DNA from: Roseimarinus sp035271585
GTDB lineage: Bacteria; Bacteroidota; Bacteroidia; Bacteroidales; Prolixibacteraceae
Direction of reading: 5' to 3'
Assembly (NCBI GenBank): GCA_035271585.1
Contig: DATERL010000074.1
Coordinates: 10,564-74,563 of the forward strand
Length of the DNA: 64,000 nt
Shown here: positions 1-9,217 of the stretch, one piece after another
How the letters are laid out: each line of letters starts with the position of its first letter
How positions within the stretch are numbered: position 1 is the stretch's first letter
The notes under the pieces: generated by a model
Told to the model about the DNA's origin: nothing
Database searches by the model: none
The model's input: only the letters and a program-made list of their open reading frames with translations
Position numbers and translations under genes: made by a program

Positions 1-46
1 GCTTGGCACGCTTAACCTCACGGGCTTTCATTGATTCTTTAGCCAT
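1..46 (-). CDS. rpsN: Ribosomal protein S14, N-terminal fragment
   Basis: Only the first 15 codons are in the window; the gene runs off the left edge. The visible peptide, MAKESMKAREVKRAK, matches the start of bacterial S14. It begins 6 bases after the end of rplE, the normal place for rpsN in the spc part of the ribosomal cluster. The type of S14 (zinc-binding or zinc-free) cannot be judged from this fragment. Confidence 0.85.
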   Translation of the reverse strand, partial: MAKESMKAREVKRAK

Positions 47-52
47 ATCGTT

Positions 53-607
53 TTATTTATTTTCTTTTTTAAACGGCAAACCAAATTCACGTAACAAAGC
101 AAAAGCTTCTTCGTCGGTATTAGCTGTTGTCACAAAAGTGATGTTCATACCGGTGATTTTATTTACTTTGTCGATAAGAATCTCAGGGAAAATAATTTGC
201 TCGGTAATACCCAGGGTATAGTTTCCACGTCCGTCGAATTTATTATCTATACCCTTGAAATCGCGGATACGAGGTAATGAAATAACGATCAAACGCTCAA
301 GGAACTCATACATTCTTTTCCTGCGAACTGTTACGCGCACGCCAATTGGCATTTTTTTCCTAAGCTTAAAATTAGATATATCCTTACGGGATAAGGTTTG
401 TACCGATTTTTGACCAGTAATATTGGCCATTTCTTCGGAGGCTACTTCAATAACTTTTTTATCGGCAGTAGCTGCACCCAGCCCTTGGTTAAGTACGATT
501 TTCTCGAGACGTGGAACTTGCATAACGCTTGTGTATCCAAACTCTTTCATCAAAGCAGGAATTACTTCCTCTTTGTATTTCTTTTGAAGTGTAGGTACGA
601 ATTCCAT
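53..607 (-). CDS. rplE: Ribosomal protein L5
   Basis: Large-subunit protein that binds 5S rRNA and forms part of the central protuberance. The 184-residue product has normal family length and the typical opening (MEFVPTLQKKYKEEVIPAL), followed by the conserved VPRLEKIVLNQGLG segment. Its ATG shares one base with the stop of rplX (TAATG), which implies translational coupling. It sits between rplX and rpsN as in other bacteria. Confidence 0.97.
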   Translation of the reverse strand: MEFVPTLQKKYKEEVIPALMKEFGYTSVMQVPRLEKIVLNQGLGAATADKKVIEVASEEMANITGQKSVQTLSRKDISNFKLRKKMPIGVRVTVRRKRMYEFLERLIVISLPRIRDFKGIDNKFDGRGNYTLGITEQIIFPEILIDKVNKITGMNITFVTTANTDEEAFALLREFGLPFKKENK

Positions 608-930
608 TACTTGATCTCCTCTCCTGATTTTTTAGAATAACGAACTAATTTTCCGTCGGGACCTGGGCGGCGACCAATACGTGTTGGAACACCGGTTTTA
701 GGATCGACCAACATAAGGTTGGAGACGTGTACGGGAGCTTCTCGCTCTACAATTCCTCCTTGAGGATTTGCGGCATTTGGTTTGGTGTGTTTTTTCACCA
801 AGTTAACTCCCTCCACAATAGCACGGTTTGATTCTCGAATAATTTCCAGTACCTTACCCTTTTGGCCATTTGAGTTGCCATTGATAACAACTACGTTATC
901 GCCTTTTTTAATATGTAACTTTTTCTGCAT
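607..930 (-). CDS. rplX: Ribosomal protein L24
   Basis: Assembly-initiator protein of the large subunit. A KOW motif is visible near residues 7-30 (KKGDNVVVINGNSNGQKGKV). The 107-residue length is usual. The stop overlaps the rplE start by one base, and rplN lies 16 bases upstream, so it is an internal cistron of the ribosomal operon. Confidence 0.97.
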   Translation of the reverse strand: MQKKLHIKKGDNVVVINGNSNGQKGKVLEIIRESNRAIVEGVNLVKKHTKPNAANPQGGIVEREAPVHVSNLMLVDPKTGVPTRIGRRPGPDGKLVRYSKKSGEEIK

Positions 931-946
931 TGCTTCTGATTATCAA

Positions 947-1312
947 TTATAACACTTCAGGAGCAAGAGAAACAATTTTCATGAATCGATCACGCAATTC
1001 GCGAGCCACTGGCCCGAAAATACGTGTTCCACGAATTTCTCCTGCATTGTTTAACAAGACAACTGCGTTGTCGTCGAAGCGTATGTAAGAACCATCGGCC
1101 CGACGTACTTCTTTTTTGGTACGTACTATTACTGCTTTCGAAACGGTTCCTTTTTTGATACCGCCTGCTGGCAGAGCGCTTTTAACGGTAACAACAACGG
1201 TATCGCCCAATGAAGCATAACGTCTCTTTGTACCACCAAGTACTCGGATTACCAATACTTCTTTGGCCCCACTATTGTCTGCTACAGAACATCTACTTTC
1301 TTGCTGTATCAT
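947..1312 (-). CDS. rplN: Ribosomal protein L14
   Basis: Large-subunit protein of 121 residues, the standard length. It opens with MIQQESRCSVADNSGAKEV and ends with the GTRIFGPVARELR-type segment that is highly conserved in L14. It lies 2 bases downstream of rpsQ and 16 bases upstream of rplX within the operon. Confidence 0.97.
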   Translation of the reverse strand: MIQQESRCSVADNSGAKEVLVIRVLGGTKRRYASLGDTVVVTVKSALPAGGIKKGTVSKAVIVRTKKEVRRADGSYIRFDDNAVVLLNNAGEIRGTRIFGPVARELRDRFMKIVSLAPEVL

Positions 1313-1314
1313 GG

Positions 1315-1575
1315 TTACTTAGCTCTTTCAATAATTTCTACCAGTCGCCATCCCTTGCTTTTACTTAAGGGACGGGTCTCCATAATTTTCACGGTATCGC
1401 CTTCGTTGCAATCGTTCTTTTCGTCATGAGCATAAAATTTCGACGTCCTGTTTACGAATTTTCCGTAAATAGGGTGTTTCATTTTACGCTTTTCTGCAAC
1501 AACAATGGTTTTATCCATTTTATTGCTAACTACAACACCGATACGTTCTTTCCTGAGGTTTCTTGTATTTTCCAT
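1315..1575 (-). CDS. rpsQ: Ribosomal protein S17
   Basis: Small-subunit OB-fold protein of 86 residues that binds the 5' domain of 16S rRNA. The S17 signature GVVVSNKMDKTIVV and the HPIYGKF segment are present. It is 13 bases downstream of rpmC and only 2 bases upstream of rplN. Confidence 0.97.
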   Translation of the reverse strand: MENTRNLRKERIGVVVSNKMDKTIVVAEKRKMKHPIYGKFVNRTSKFYAHDEKNDCNEGDTVKIMETRPLSKSKGWRLVEIIERAK

Positions 1576-1588
1576 CGTGATTGAATAA

Positions 1589-1789
1589 TTACTTGTTCTC
1601 AGTTAACTGACGTTTACGCATTTCAGTATTTAACCTTGCAATATCTTTACGTGTCTCTTTTAACATGATAGGGTTATCGAGAGGTGAAACTGCATGGTTA
1701 AGCCTCATACGTGTGAGCTTTTCCTTCTCCGCATCGATGCGTTCGGCGATCTCATTTGTTGTTAACTCTTTAATTTCCGAATTTTTCAT
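1589..1789 (-). CDS. rpmC: Ribosomal protein L29
   Basis: Short helical large-subunit protein (66 residues) located near the polypeptide exit tunnel. The order rplP-rpmC-rpsQ and the LTRMRLNHAVSPLDNP segment identify it. No anomaly is seen. Confidence 0.96.
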   Translation of the reverse strand: MKNSEIKELTTNEIAERIDAEKEKLTRMRLNHAVSPLDNPIMLKETRKDIARLNTEMRKRQLTENK

Positions 1790-1821
1790 CAGTAAAATAT
1801 TTTAATGGCTGATGTTTATAA

Positions 1822-2256
1822 CTATTCGCTAACTGAAGACTCAACATAGTCACGTCGAACTACAAATTTTGTAGTTACGGGCAGTTTTTGGGCTGCCAAA
1901 CGTAGAGCTTCTTTAGCCAAATCAAAAGGTACGCCATCGGCTTCAATTATGATGCGCCCTGGTGTTACAGGGGCAACAAATGCTTCTGGTGCACCCTTAC
2001 CTTTACCCATACGAACCTCTGCAGGTTTTTTAGTGATGGGTTTGTCAGGGAAAATACGGATCCAAATTTGTCCTTGCCTTTTCATATGCCTGGTAACAGC
2101 AACACGAGCAGCCTCGATTTGACGTCCTGTGATCCAAGACTCTTCGAGTGACTTTATTCCGAAAGACCCAAATGCTAGTTGATTGCCACGTTGGGCATTC
2201 CCCTTCATTTTTCCCTTTTGTACTCTTCTAAATTTTGATTTCTTAGGTTGTAACAT
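1822..2256 (-). CDS. rplP: Ribosomal protein L16
   Basis: Large-subunit protein near the A site and peptidyl-transferase centre. The 144 residues include the ITGRQIEAARVAVTRHMKR segment and the glycine-rich loop GKGKGAPEAFVAPV near residues 83-98. It lies directly downstream of rpsC (18 bases). Confidence 0.97.
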   Translation of the reverse strand: MLQPKKSKFRRVQKGKMKGNAQRGNQLAFGSFGIKSLEESWITGRQIEAARVAVTRHMKRQGQIWIRIFPDKPITKKPAEVRMGKGKGAPEAFVAPVTPGRIIIEADGVPFDLAKEALRLAAQKLPVTTKFVVRRDYVESSVSE

Positions 2257-2274
2257 CCTTAATAAATTATAAGG

Positions 2275-2997
2275 TTATTTACTCTTCTTTTTACGGCCTG
2301 TACGCGGATTATGCGGACGTCCACTTGGACTGCCTTCGTTTTTCAATCCGATGTTAGGTGAAAGATCACGTTTACCGTATACTTCACCTTTACAGATCCA
2401 AACTTTCACACCCAATAGCCCAGTCTTGGTAAGTGCCTCGGCTAAAGCATAGTCGATATCCGACCTTAGTGTGTGCAGTGGTGTACGTCCATCTTTGTAC
2501 ATTTCTGAACGGGCCATCTCAGCACCATTTAAGCGTCCGGAAACTTGCACCTTAATTCCTTCTGCTCCCATTCTCATGGTTGATGCTATAGTCATTTTCA
2601 CTGCACGTCGATAAGCAATTTTGCCTTCAATTTGGCGAGCAATGTTGTTGGCTACAATTTGGGCGTCCATTTCGGGGCGCTTAATTTCGAAAATGTTGAT
2701 TTGCACTTCTTTCGAGGTGATTTTTTTCAACTCTTCCTTCAACTTATCGACTTCCTGTCCACCTTTTCCAATAATAATACCTGGTCTTGAGGTGTGAACA
2801 GTAATTGTGATAAGCTTAAGGGTACGTTCGATAATGATCTTTGACACACTGGCTTTAGCCAAGCGAGTATTCAGATATTTACGAATTTTGTAATCTTCTA
2901 CAAGCTTATCGCCATAGTCATTGCCACCGAACCAGTTGGAATCCCATCCTCGGATAATTCCTAAGCGATTTGCAATCGGATTAGTTTTCTGTCCCAT
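2275..2997 (-). CDS. rpsC: Ribosomal protein S3
   Basis: Small-subunit protein at the mRNA entry channel. The 240 residues hold a KH domain with the RPGIIIGKGGQEVDKL motif near residue 70 and a C-terminal S3 domain containing GVKVWICKGEVYGK. It is 10 bases downstream of rplV, standard S10-operon order. Confidence 0.97.
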   Translation of the reverse strand: MGQKTNPIANRLGIIRGWDSNWFGGNDYGDKLVEDYKIRKYLNTRLAKASVSKIIIERTLKLITITVHTSRPGIIIGKGGQEVDKLKEELKKITSKEVQINIFEIKRPEMDAQIVANNIARQIEGKIAYRRAVKMTIASTMRMGAEGIKVQVSGRLNGAEMARSEMYKDGRTPLHTLRSDIDYALAEALTKTGLLGVKVWICKGEVYGKRDLSPNIGLKNEGSPSGRPHNPRTGRKKKSK

Positions 2998-3007
2998 GTA
3001 TTACTAT

Positions 3008-3421
3008 TTAAAGGTTTTCGGTTACAGGATTTTTGCTATCCAGATATATTGTCACATGATTCGAACGTTTGAGAATACGGTGAGCGCGCCCTTGTGGAGC
3101 AGGCTGTATCCGTTTTAACACACGACCCGAATCAACGAATATTTTCGAAACAATTAAATTGTTATCTTCTAAACGTTCGTCTTCGTTTTTGGCTTGCCAA
3201 TTAGCAATAGCCGAAAGCAACAGTTTTTCAACTTTGCGCGAAGCTTCTTTGGAAGAGAACTTAAGCACGTCAAGTGCTCTGTTTACTTCCATTCCACGTA
3301 CCATGTCGGCAACCAAACGCATTTTACGCGGAGAGGTTGGACAATTACGAAGACTGGCGAAGTATTGTTGCTTCTTTTCTTCTTTGCGCAGATTTGCTGT
3401 ATTTCTTTTTCTTGCACCCAT
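3008..3421 (-). CDS. rplV: Ribosomal protein L22
   Basis: Large-subunit protein that lines the exit tunnel. At 137 residues it is longer than the roughly 110 of E. coli L22 because of a basic N-terminal extension (MGARKRNTANLRKEEKKQQY), as I recall for other Bacteroidota. The C-terminal GRAHRILKRSNHVTIYL signature is intact. Confidence 0.96.
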   Translation of the reverse strand: MGARKRNTANLRKEEKKQQYFASLRNCPTSPRKMRLVADMVRGMEVNRALDVLKFSSKEASRKVEKLLLSAIANWQAKNEDERLEDNNLIVSKIFVDSGRVLKRIQPAPQGRAHRILKRSNHVTIYLDSKNPVTENL

Positions 3422-3455
3422 TGTTTTAACTTTATAATGATTTACAATTCACGCC

Positions 3456-3722
3456 TTAACGTTTGTTACCTGCGTGTCCCCTGTATGTACGGGTTGGTGC
3501 AAACTCACCTAATTTATGACCTACCATGTTTTCTGTGATATAAACCGGTATGAATTTGTTACCGTTGTGGACTGCAATAGTGTGTCCAACCATATCAGGA
3601 GAAATCATTGATGCACGAGACCATGTTTTTACAACGCTCTTTTTTCCAGATTCATTCTGGGCATCGATTTTTTTCTCGAGCTTAATGCTGATAAAAGGTC
3701 CTTTTTTCAATGAACGACTCAT
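3456..3722 (-). CDS. rpsS: Ribosomal protein S19
   Basis: Small-subunit head protein of 88 residues. It opens with MSRSLKKGPFI and carries the HKLGEFAPTRTYRGH signature near its C-terminus. It lies between rplB (18 bases) and rplV (34 bases). Confidence 0.97.
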   Translation of the reverse strand: MSRSLKKGPFISIKLEKKIDAQNESGKKSVVKTWSRASMISPDMVGHTIAVHNGNKFIPVYITENMVGHKLGEFAPTRTYRGHAGNKR

Positions 3723-3740
3723 ACTATTTACCTTTTATAA

Positions 3741-4565
3741 TTATTTTTTATGATTTTCCAATATGTACTTGTTGGATGTCTTTTTAGGGCTACGTGTTTT
3801 GTAACCTTTAGCCAACAAACCTTTGCGTGAACGTGGATGTCCGCCAGATGAGCGTCCTTCTCCACCACCCATTGGGTGATCAACAGGGTTCATGGCAACA
3901 CCACGAACTCGGGGACGGCGTCCCAACCAACGCGAGCGACCGGCTTTTCCGGAACGTTCGAGGCTGTGTTCGGTGTTTCCAACAGTACCTACAGTTGCTT
4001 TGCAGGTTGTGAGTACCATGCGTGATTCTCCTGAAGGTAACTTCAGAATTGCGTACTTTCCTTCGCGGGAAAGTAACTGTGCATAAGTTCCAGCGCTACG
4101 AGCCATGATGCCACCTTGACCAGGTTTGAGCTCAATGTTGTGAACTAAGGTACCAAGAGGAATCTTGGCAAGCGGAAGGGCATTTCCTATTTCAGGTGCA
4201 ACTTCGGCTCCTGAAATAACAGTTTGACCAACTTTTAATCCGTTTGGAGCAAGAATGTAAGTCTTAACGCCATCGGCATAAACCAACAGTGCAATGCGCG
4301 AGCTGCGGTTTGGGTCATACTGTATTGATTCAACTGTAGCTTCAATATCGTCACGATTTCTTTTGAAATCGATAACTCGATATTGACGCTTGTGCCCTCC
4401 ACCTATATACCTCATTGTCATCCGACCTTGGTTATTACGACCTCCGGTCCTTTTAATGGGCTCTAACAATGACTTTTCAGGTGTTGACTCTGTAATGGTG
4501 TCAAAGGTTCCAATTATTTTGTGCCTTTGTCCAGGTGTTACAGGTTTTAATTTACGTACTGCCAT
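3741..4565 (-). CDS. rplB: Ribosomal protein L2
   Basis: Large-subunit protein needed for subunit association and peptidyl-transferase function. The 274 residues contain the C-terminal signature NPVDHPMGGGEGR. The first histidine of the usual DHPHGGG motif is kept and the second is methionine; I recall this methionine from other Bacteroidota L2 proteins, so it is not treated as damage. It is 5 bases from rplW. Confidence 0.97.
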   Translation of the reverse strand: MAVRKLKPVTPGQRHKIIGTFDTITESTPEKSLLEPIKRTGGRNNQGRMTMRYIGGGHKRQYRVIDFKRNRDDIEATVESIQYDPNRSSRIALLVYADGVKTYILAPNGLKVGQTVISGAEVAPEIGNALPLAKIPLGTLVHNIELKPGQGGIMARSAGTYAQLLSREGKYAILKLPSGESRMVLTTCKATVGTVGNTEHSLERSGKAGRSRWLGRRPRVRGVAMNPVDHPMGGGEGRSSGGHPRSRKGLLAKGYKTRSPKKTSNKYILENHKK

Positions 4566-4570
4566 ATTTG

Positions 4571-4861
4571 TTAAATATTGCTATAGAAATCTATTGTTTG
4601 TCCTTCTGTTAAAGTGATTACTGCTTTTTTGAAGGAACTTGTTTTTCCTTTTTGCACACCACTTTTTGTATATCTTGATTTGGTTTTACCACCATAAACC
4701 ATGGTGTTAACCGATGCTACCTCCACATCGTACAATTTAATAATTGCTGATTTGATTTGGCTCTTAGTGGCGCGGCGGTCTACAATAAAACCATAACGAT
4801 TCAGCTTTTCAGTCTGTGCCGTCATTTTTTCTGTTACCAATGGTTTTAATATAATATCCAT
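4571..4861 (-). CDS. rplW: Ribosomal protein L23
   Basis: Large-subunit protein at the tunnel exit, docking site for trigger factor and SRP. The 96 residues begin with MDIILKPLVTEKM and include the RATKSQIKSAI segment typical of L23. It sits between rplD and rplB with 5-10 base gaps. Confidence 0.96.
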   Translation of the reverse strand: MDIILKPLVTEKMTAQTEKLNRYGFIVDRRATKSQIKSAIIKLYDVEVASVNTMVYGGKTKSRYTKSGVQKGKTSSFKKAVITLTEGQTIDFYSNI

Positions 4862-4871
4862 TTTCTTTTAA

Positions 4872-5501
4872 TTAATTGTTAAACACACCTTCGAATTTCT
4901 CGAGCGAACCTTCAATCAAAATAAGTGATGAAGCATTTAATATATCGTAAGTTGTTAATTCAGAAACGGTTACAACCTTTATCCCTTTTAAATTTCTGGA
5001 GGACAAATATATGTTTTTATTTGCTTCCGATAAAACAATAAGTGACTTTTTATCGCTTATTTTCAGATTATTCTGAATATTGATCAAAGCTTGTGTTTTT
5101 GGAGCTTCAAAATTGAATTCTTCAAGAACAATTATGTTGTTGTCTTTTGCTTTGTACGATAAGGCCGATTTACGGGCCAATTGTTTCACTTTTTTGTTCA
5201 ACTTAAAGCTGTAGTTTCTGGGGCGTGGACCAAATACACGGCCACCACCGCGGAATACAGGCGATTTGATGCTACCTGCACGTGCAGTTCCAGTACCTTT
5301 TTGCTTCTTAATTTTGCGGGTGCTACCTGAAACTTCGGCGCGTTCTTTTGATTTATGGGTTCCCTGACGCTGATTTGCTAAATATTGTTTTACATCAAGA
5401 TATATAGCATGATCATTTGGCTCAACTCCGAAAATAAGGTCATTTAAATTAACCCTTTTCCCAGTTTCCTTTCCTTCGATGTTTAATACATTCAATTCCA
5501 T
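4872..5501 (-). CDS. rplD: Ribosomal protein L4
   Basis: Large-subunit tunnel protein that also regulates the S10 operon in enterobacteria. The frame can be extended three codons to a TTG at 5510, but the ATG at 5501 is preferred. It gives MELNVLNIEGKETG, the usual start, and shares one base with the rplC stop (TAATG). The product is then 209 residues. The conserved KGTGTARAGS and GGRVFGPRPRNY segments are present. Confidence 0.96.
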   Translation of the reverse strand: MELNVLNIEGKETGKRVNLNDLIFGVEPNDHAIYLDVKQYLANQRQGTHKSKERAEVSGSTRKIKKQKGTGTARAGSIKSPVFRGGGRVFGPRPRNYSFKLNKKVKQLARKSALSYKAKDNNIIVLEEFNFEAPKTQALINIQNNLKISDKKSLIVLSEANKNIYLSSRNLKGIKVVTVSELTTYDILNASSLILIEGSLEKFEGVFNN

Positions 5502-6118
5502 TACTTCCAAATAATTAAGTACGAACCTTTTGCTCCAGGTACTGATCCCTTCACTACTAATAAATTACTCTCAGGAATTACTTTTAATACTTCGAGGTTA
5601 TCGATGGTAACATTTTTTCCACCATCTTGACCAGCCATGCGCATTCCTTTAAATACCCTCGATGGGTAGGATGAGGCACCAATTGAACCGGGTGCACGTA
5701 AGCGGTCTTGCTGACCATGAGTAGCATCGCCTACGCCCCTAAAATTATAGCGCTTAACAACACCTTGAAATCCCTTGCCTTTAGTTGTTCCTGTTACAGA
5801 TACCCAAGGTGAATCCTTGAAAACATCAACAGTAAGTGTGTCACCTAAACTAACCGCTTCTTCGAAAGGGTCAACTTCAACAACTACTTTTTTCGGGGCT
5901 GTACCTGCTTTTTTAAAGTGTCCAAATTCGGCTTTAGTTGTATGCTTTTCTTTCTTGTCAGCATACCCGAGTTGAACGGCAATGTATCCATCGGTTTCTT
6001 CAGTTTTAACCTGAGTAACCACGCATGGACCAGCCTCGATCACAGTGCATGGGATGTTTTTCCCCTCAACACTGAATACGGATGTCATTCCGATTTTTTT
6101 TCCAATTAATCCTGGCAT
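5501..6118 (-). CDS. rplC: Ribosomal protein L3
   Basis: Large-subunit assembly protein of 205 residues. The signature GTTKGKGFQGVVKRYNF is followed by the GDATHGQQDRLRAPGSIG loop that reaches toward the peptidyl-transferase centre. The stop overlaps the rplD start by one base. Confidence 0.97.
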   Translation of the reverse strand: MPGLIGKKIGMTSVFSVEGKNIPCTVIEAGPCVVTQVKTEETDGYIAVQLGYADKKEKHTTKAEFGHFKKAGTAPKKVVVEVDPFEEAVSLGDTLTVDVFKDSPWVSVTGTTKGKGFQGVVKRYNFRGVGDATHGQQDRLRAPGSIGASSYPSRVFKGMRMAGQDGGKNVTIDNLEVLKVIPESNLLVVKGSVPGAKGSYLIIWK

Positions 6119-6137
6119 TTTTAACTCGTTTTAATTA

Positions 6138-6443
6138 TCAAACTTTAATTTCTACCTCAACGCCGCTGGGTAATTCTAATTTCATCAGCGCATCGATGGT
6201 TTTTGCTGTTGAGCTGTAAATATCGATCAACCTTTTGTATGAGCTTAACTGATACTGATCGCGTGATTTTTTGTTCACAAATGTGGAACGCAAAACGGTA
6301 AAGATACGCTTATGTGTTGGGAGTGGAATTGGTCCACTTACAACAGCACCCGTAGCTTTTACTGTTTTCACAATCTTCTCAGCTGATTTGTCAACCAGGT
6401 TGTGATCGTAAGATTTCAGCTTAATTCTGATTTTTTGACTCAT
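6138..6443 (-). CDS. rpsJ: Ribosomal protein S10
   Basis: Small-subunit protein (101 residues), also the NusE partner in transcription antitermination. The GPIPLPTHKRIFTVLRSTFVN-type region is clear. It follows fusA by 17 bases with no tuf gene between, so the str and S10 operons are directly joined. Confidence 0.97.
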   Translation of the reverse strand: MSQKIRIKLKSYDHNLVDKSAEKIVKTVKATGAVVSGPIPLPTHKRIFTVLRSTFVNKKSRDQYQLSSYKRLIDIYSSTAKTIDALMKLELPSGVEVEIKV

Positions 6444-6460
6444 GATTGTTATGTATCAAA

Positions 6461-8575
6461 TTATAGTAAATCAATACGTCCTTTAACTTCGGTGAGTACT
6501 TCGATAGCAATGTTTTTAGGCACTTCTTGAAAGTGCGAAAATTCCATTGACGAAGTAGCACGTCCCGACGACAAGGTACGTAATACAGTAACGTATCCAA
6601 ATTGTTCAGCAAGAGGCACTTTAGCTTTAATAACCCGTGCACCTCCTTTAGATTCCATTCCTTCAACCTGACCACGACGGCGGTTAAGGTCTGAAATGAT
6701 ATCACCCATGTATTCTTCAGGTGTTACGATTTCTGCCTTCATTATTGGCTCTAAAAGTGTTGGATGCGCTTTCGACGCCGCACTTTTGAAAGCTTGTTTG
6801 GCACAAATCTCGAACGATAATTGATCGGAGTCAACCGGGTGAAACGAACCGTCGAGCAAGGTTACTTTTAATGCTTCAATTTTGTAACCGGCCAATGGAC
6901 CATTAGACATGGCTTCTTTGAAACCTTTCTCAATTGATGGTATATATTCACGTGGGATATTTCCTCCCTTAACAGCATCGATAAAATCGAGACCAAGCTT
7001 GCCTTCGTCGGCTGCTTCAACTCTAACACTGATATCGGCAAATTTTCCACGTCCACCGGTTTGTTTCTTGAATACTTCGCGCAACTGGTGCGAACCTTTG
7101 ATTGCTTCTTTATAAGCTACCTGTGGTTTACCTTGGTTACATTCAACTTTGAATTCGCGACGTAAACGATCGACAATGATTTCGAGGTGAAGCTCGCCCA
7201 TACCACGAATAATAGTTTGACCGGTTTCGAAATCGGTATTAACACGGAATGTTGGATCTTCTTCTGCCAATTTTGACAATCCTATTCCTAATTTATCGAG
7301 GTCTTTTTGAGTTTTGGGTTCAACAGCAATTCCAATAACTGGTTCTGGAAATGTCATTGATTCCATTACAACTGGTTTGCTCATATCGCATAAAGTATCG
7401 CCAGTACGGGTATCTTTTAAACCAACTACAGCACAAATATCGCCGGCCTCGATTACATCACGGGGCTGTTGTTTGTTCGAGTGCATTTGGTAGATACGCG
7501 AAATGCGTTCCTTTTTGCGAGTACGCGGATTAAGGTAAAAACTGCCACTTTCGAGTTTACCAGAGTAAACACGTACAAAAGTCAAACGCCCCACGTAGGG
7601 GTCGGTTGCAATTTTGAATGCCAAAGCCGAAGTTGGTTCATCAACATCGGGCTTGCGGAATATTTTTTCGTCGGGATCATCAACACTACGACCAATTAGG
7701 TCACCTTTGTCGAGTGGACTCGAGAGATATGCACAAACAGCATCTAACATGCGCTGTACACCTTTGTTTTTAAATGAAGAACCACAAAATACAGGAATGA
7801 TAGTACCTGCAATTGTTGCTTTACGAACAACAGCCTTTAACTCGTCGATAGTAATTGTCTCTGGAGCTTCAAAATAGCGTTCCATTAATTCTTCGTCGTG
7901 TTCAGCACACGCTTCCATTAATTTTTCGCGCCACTCATTAACAACATCAATCAAATCTTTAGGGATTTCCTGAAATTCGAATTGACCGATTTCGGTAACG
8001 CTTTCGGGCCAAACAATGGCTTTCATTTCGATAAGGTCAACTACGCCTGTGAATTTTTCTTCGGCGCCAATTGGGATTTGAAGTGGCATTGGGTTAGCTC
8101 CCAATTTCAGCTTCATTTCGCTAACAACATTAAAGAAGTCGGCTCCCGCACGATCCATTTTATTTACAAAAGCGATACGGGGTACGCCATATTTTTCGGC
8201 CTGACGCCAAACGGTTTCCGATTGGGCTTCAACACCACCAACCGCACAAAAAAGTGCAACGGCGCCATCGAGAACACGCAACGAACGTTCAACTTCAACT
8301 GTGAAGTCAACGTGTCCTGGTGTATCAATAACGTTGATTTTATAATCTTGGTCGTTATATTTCCATTGGGTTGTGGTAGCCGCCGATGTAATAGTGATAC
8401 CACGTTCTTGTTCTTGTTCCATCCAGTCCATGGTTGCAGCACCATCGTGTACCTCACCAATACGATGAGATAAACCGGTAAAATACAAAATACGCTCCGA
8501 AGTTGTAGTTTTACCAGCATCGATGTGGGCCATGATCCCGATGTTCCTTGTATATTTTAAATCTCTTTTATCCAT
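6461..8575 (-). CDS. fusA: Elongation factor G
   Basis: Ribosomal translocase GTPase of 704 residues, full length. The G1 motif AHIDAGKTT (residues 16-24), switch I segment ERGITI (57-62), G3 DTPGH with the catalytic histidine at residue 88, and the G4 NKMD motif are all canonical. It lies between rpsG and rpsJ in the str operon. A second, divergent EF-G paralogue sits at 45137-47293. Confidence 0.97.
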   Translation of the reverse strand: MDKRDLKYTRNIGIMAHIDAGKTTTSERILYFTGLSHRIGEVHDGAATMDWMEQEQERGITITSAATTTQWKYNDQDYKINVIDTPGHVDFTVEVERSLRVLDGAVALFCAVGGVEAQSETVWRQAEKYGVPRIAFVNKMDRAGADFFNVVSEMKLKLGANPMPLQIPIGAEEKFTGVVDLIEMKAIVWPESVTEIGQFEFQEIPKDLIDVVNEWREKLMEACAEHDEELMERYFEAPETITIDELKAVVRKATIAGTIIPVFCGSSFKNKGVQRMLDAVCAYLSSPLDKGDLIGRSVDDPDEKIFRKPDVDEPTSALAFKIATDPYVGRLTFVRVYSGKLESGSFYLNPRTRKKERISRIYQMHSNKQQPRDVIEAGDICAVVGLKDTRTGDTLCDMSKPVVMESMTFPEPVIGIAVEPKTQKDLDKLGIGLSKLAEEDPTFRVNTDFETGQTIIRGMGELHLEIIVDRLRREFKVECNQGKPQVAYKEAIKGSHQLREVFKKQTGGRGKFADISVRVEAADEGKLGLDFIDAVKGGNIPREYIPSIEKGFKEAMSNGPLAGYKIEALKVTLLDGSFHPVDSDQLSFEICAKQAFKSAASKAHPTLLEPIMKAEIVTPEEYMGDIISDLNRRRGQVEGMESKGGARVIKAKVPLAEQFGYVTVLRTLSSGRATSSMEFSHFQEVPKNIAIEVLTEVKGRIDLL

Positions 8576-8630
8576 TTATAACCAATCTAAAACTAAATCA
8601 TCAAAAAATATTACCAACTAACCAATTCGA

Positions 8631-9107
8631 TTAAAAACGGAAGTGAGCGAATGCGCGGTTAGCATCAGCCATACGGTGAATTTCTTCTTTCCGTTTGTAT
8701 GCTCCGCCTTCTTCGTTAAATGCAGCCTGAATTTCGGCAGCCAATTTTTCACTCATTGAACGACCAGCGCGCTTACGAGAGAATATAATCATGTTTTTAA
8801 TAGAAACTGCCAGTTTCCTGTCTGGACGAATTTCCATTGGAACCTGGAAAGTTGCACCACCTACGCGGCGACTTTTAACTTCTACTTGTGGAGTAATGTT
8901 TTCGAGTGCTTTTTTCCAGATTTCGAGCGGTGAAAGCTCTTCGTTTTTCACTTTTTGACTAACCATTTCCATGGCATCGTAGAAAACTGAATAAGCAACT
9001 GTTTTTTTACCATCAACCATCAGGTCATTTACAAAACGAGTGACCAGCACATCGTTAAATTTAGGATCTGGTAAAATGATCCGCTTCTTTGGTTTTGACT
9101 TCCTCAT
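8631..9107 (-). CDS. rpsG: Ribosomal protein S7
   Basis: Small-subunit head protein that nucleates assembly of the 3' domain of 16S rRNA. The 158 residues include the conserved VKSRRVGGATFQVPMEIRPDR region and the C-terminal KREEIHRMADANRAFAHFRF-type end. It lies 110 bases downstream of rpsL. Confidence 0.97.
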   Translation of the reverse strand: MRKSKPKKRIILPDPKFNDVLVTRFVNDLMVDGKKTVAYSVFYDAMEMVSQKVKNEELSPLEIWKKALENITPQVEVKSRRVGGATFQVPMEIRPDRKLAVSIKNMIIFSRKRAGRSMSEKLAAEIQAAFNEEGGAYKRKEEIHRMADANRAFAHFRF

Positions 9108-9217
9108 TTCTTAAAGTTTGTGTTATTCAAATCGGTTGTTCGAGTGTCGATCTTCAGTTCTTCTTGAATAGAATCCTTTACTCAACCAAACCACAACTTT
9201 CAATAACAAATTCAACA

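Noticed and set aside
7982..8473. Open frame of 163 codons on the plus strand inside fusA
   Set aside because: It lies wholly antisense to a canonical EF-G gene and its translation resembles no protein; the frame is a by-product of fusA codon usage.
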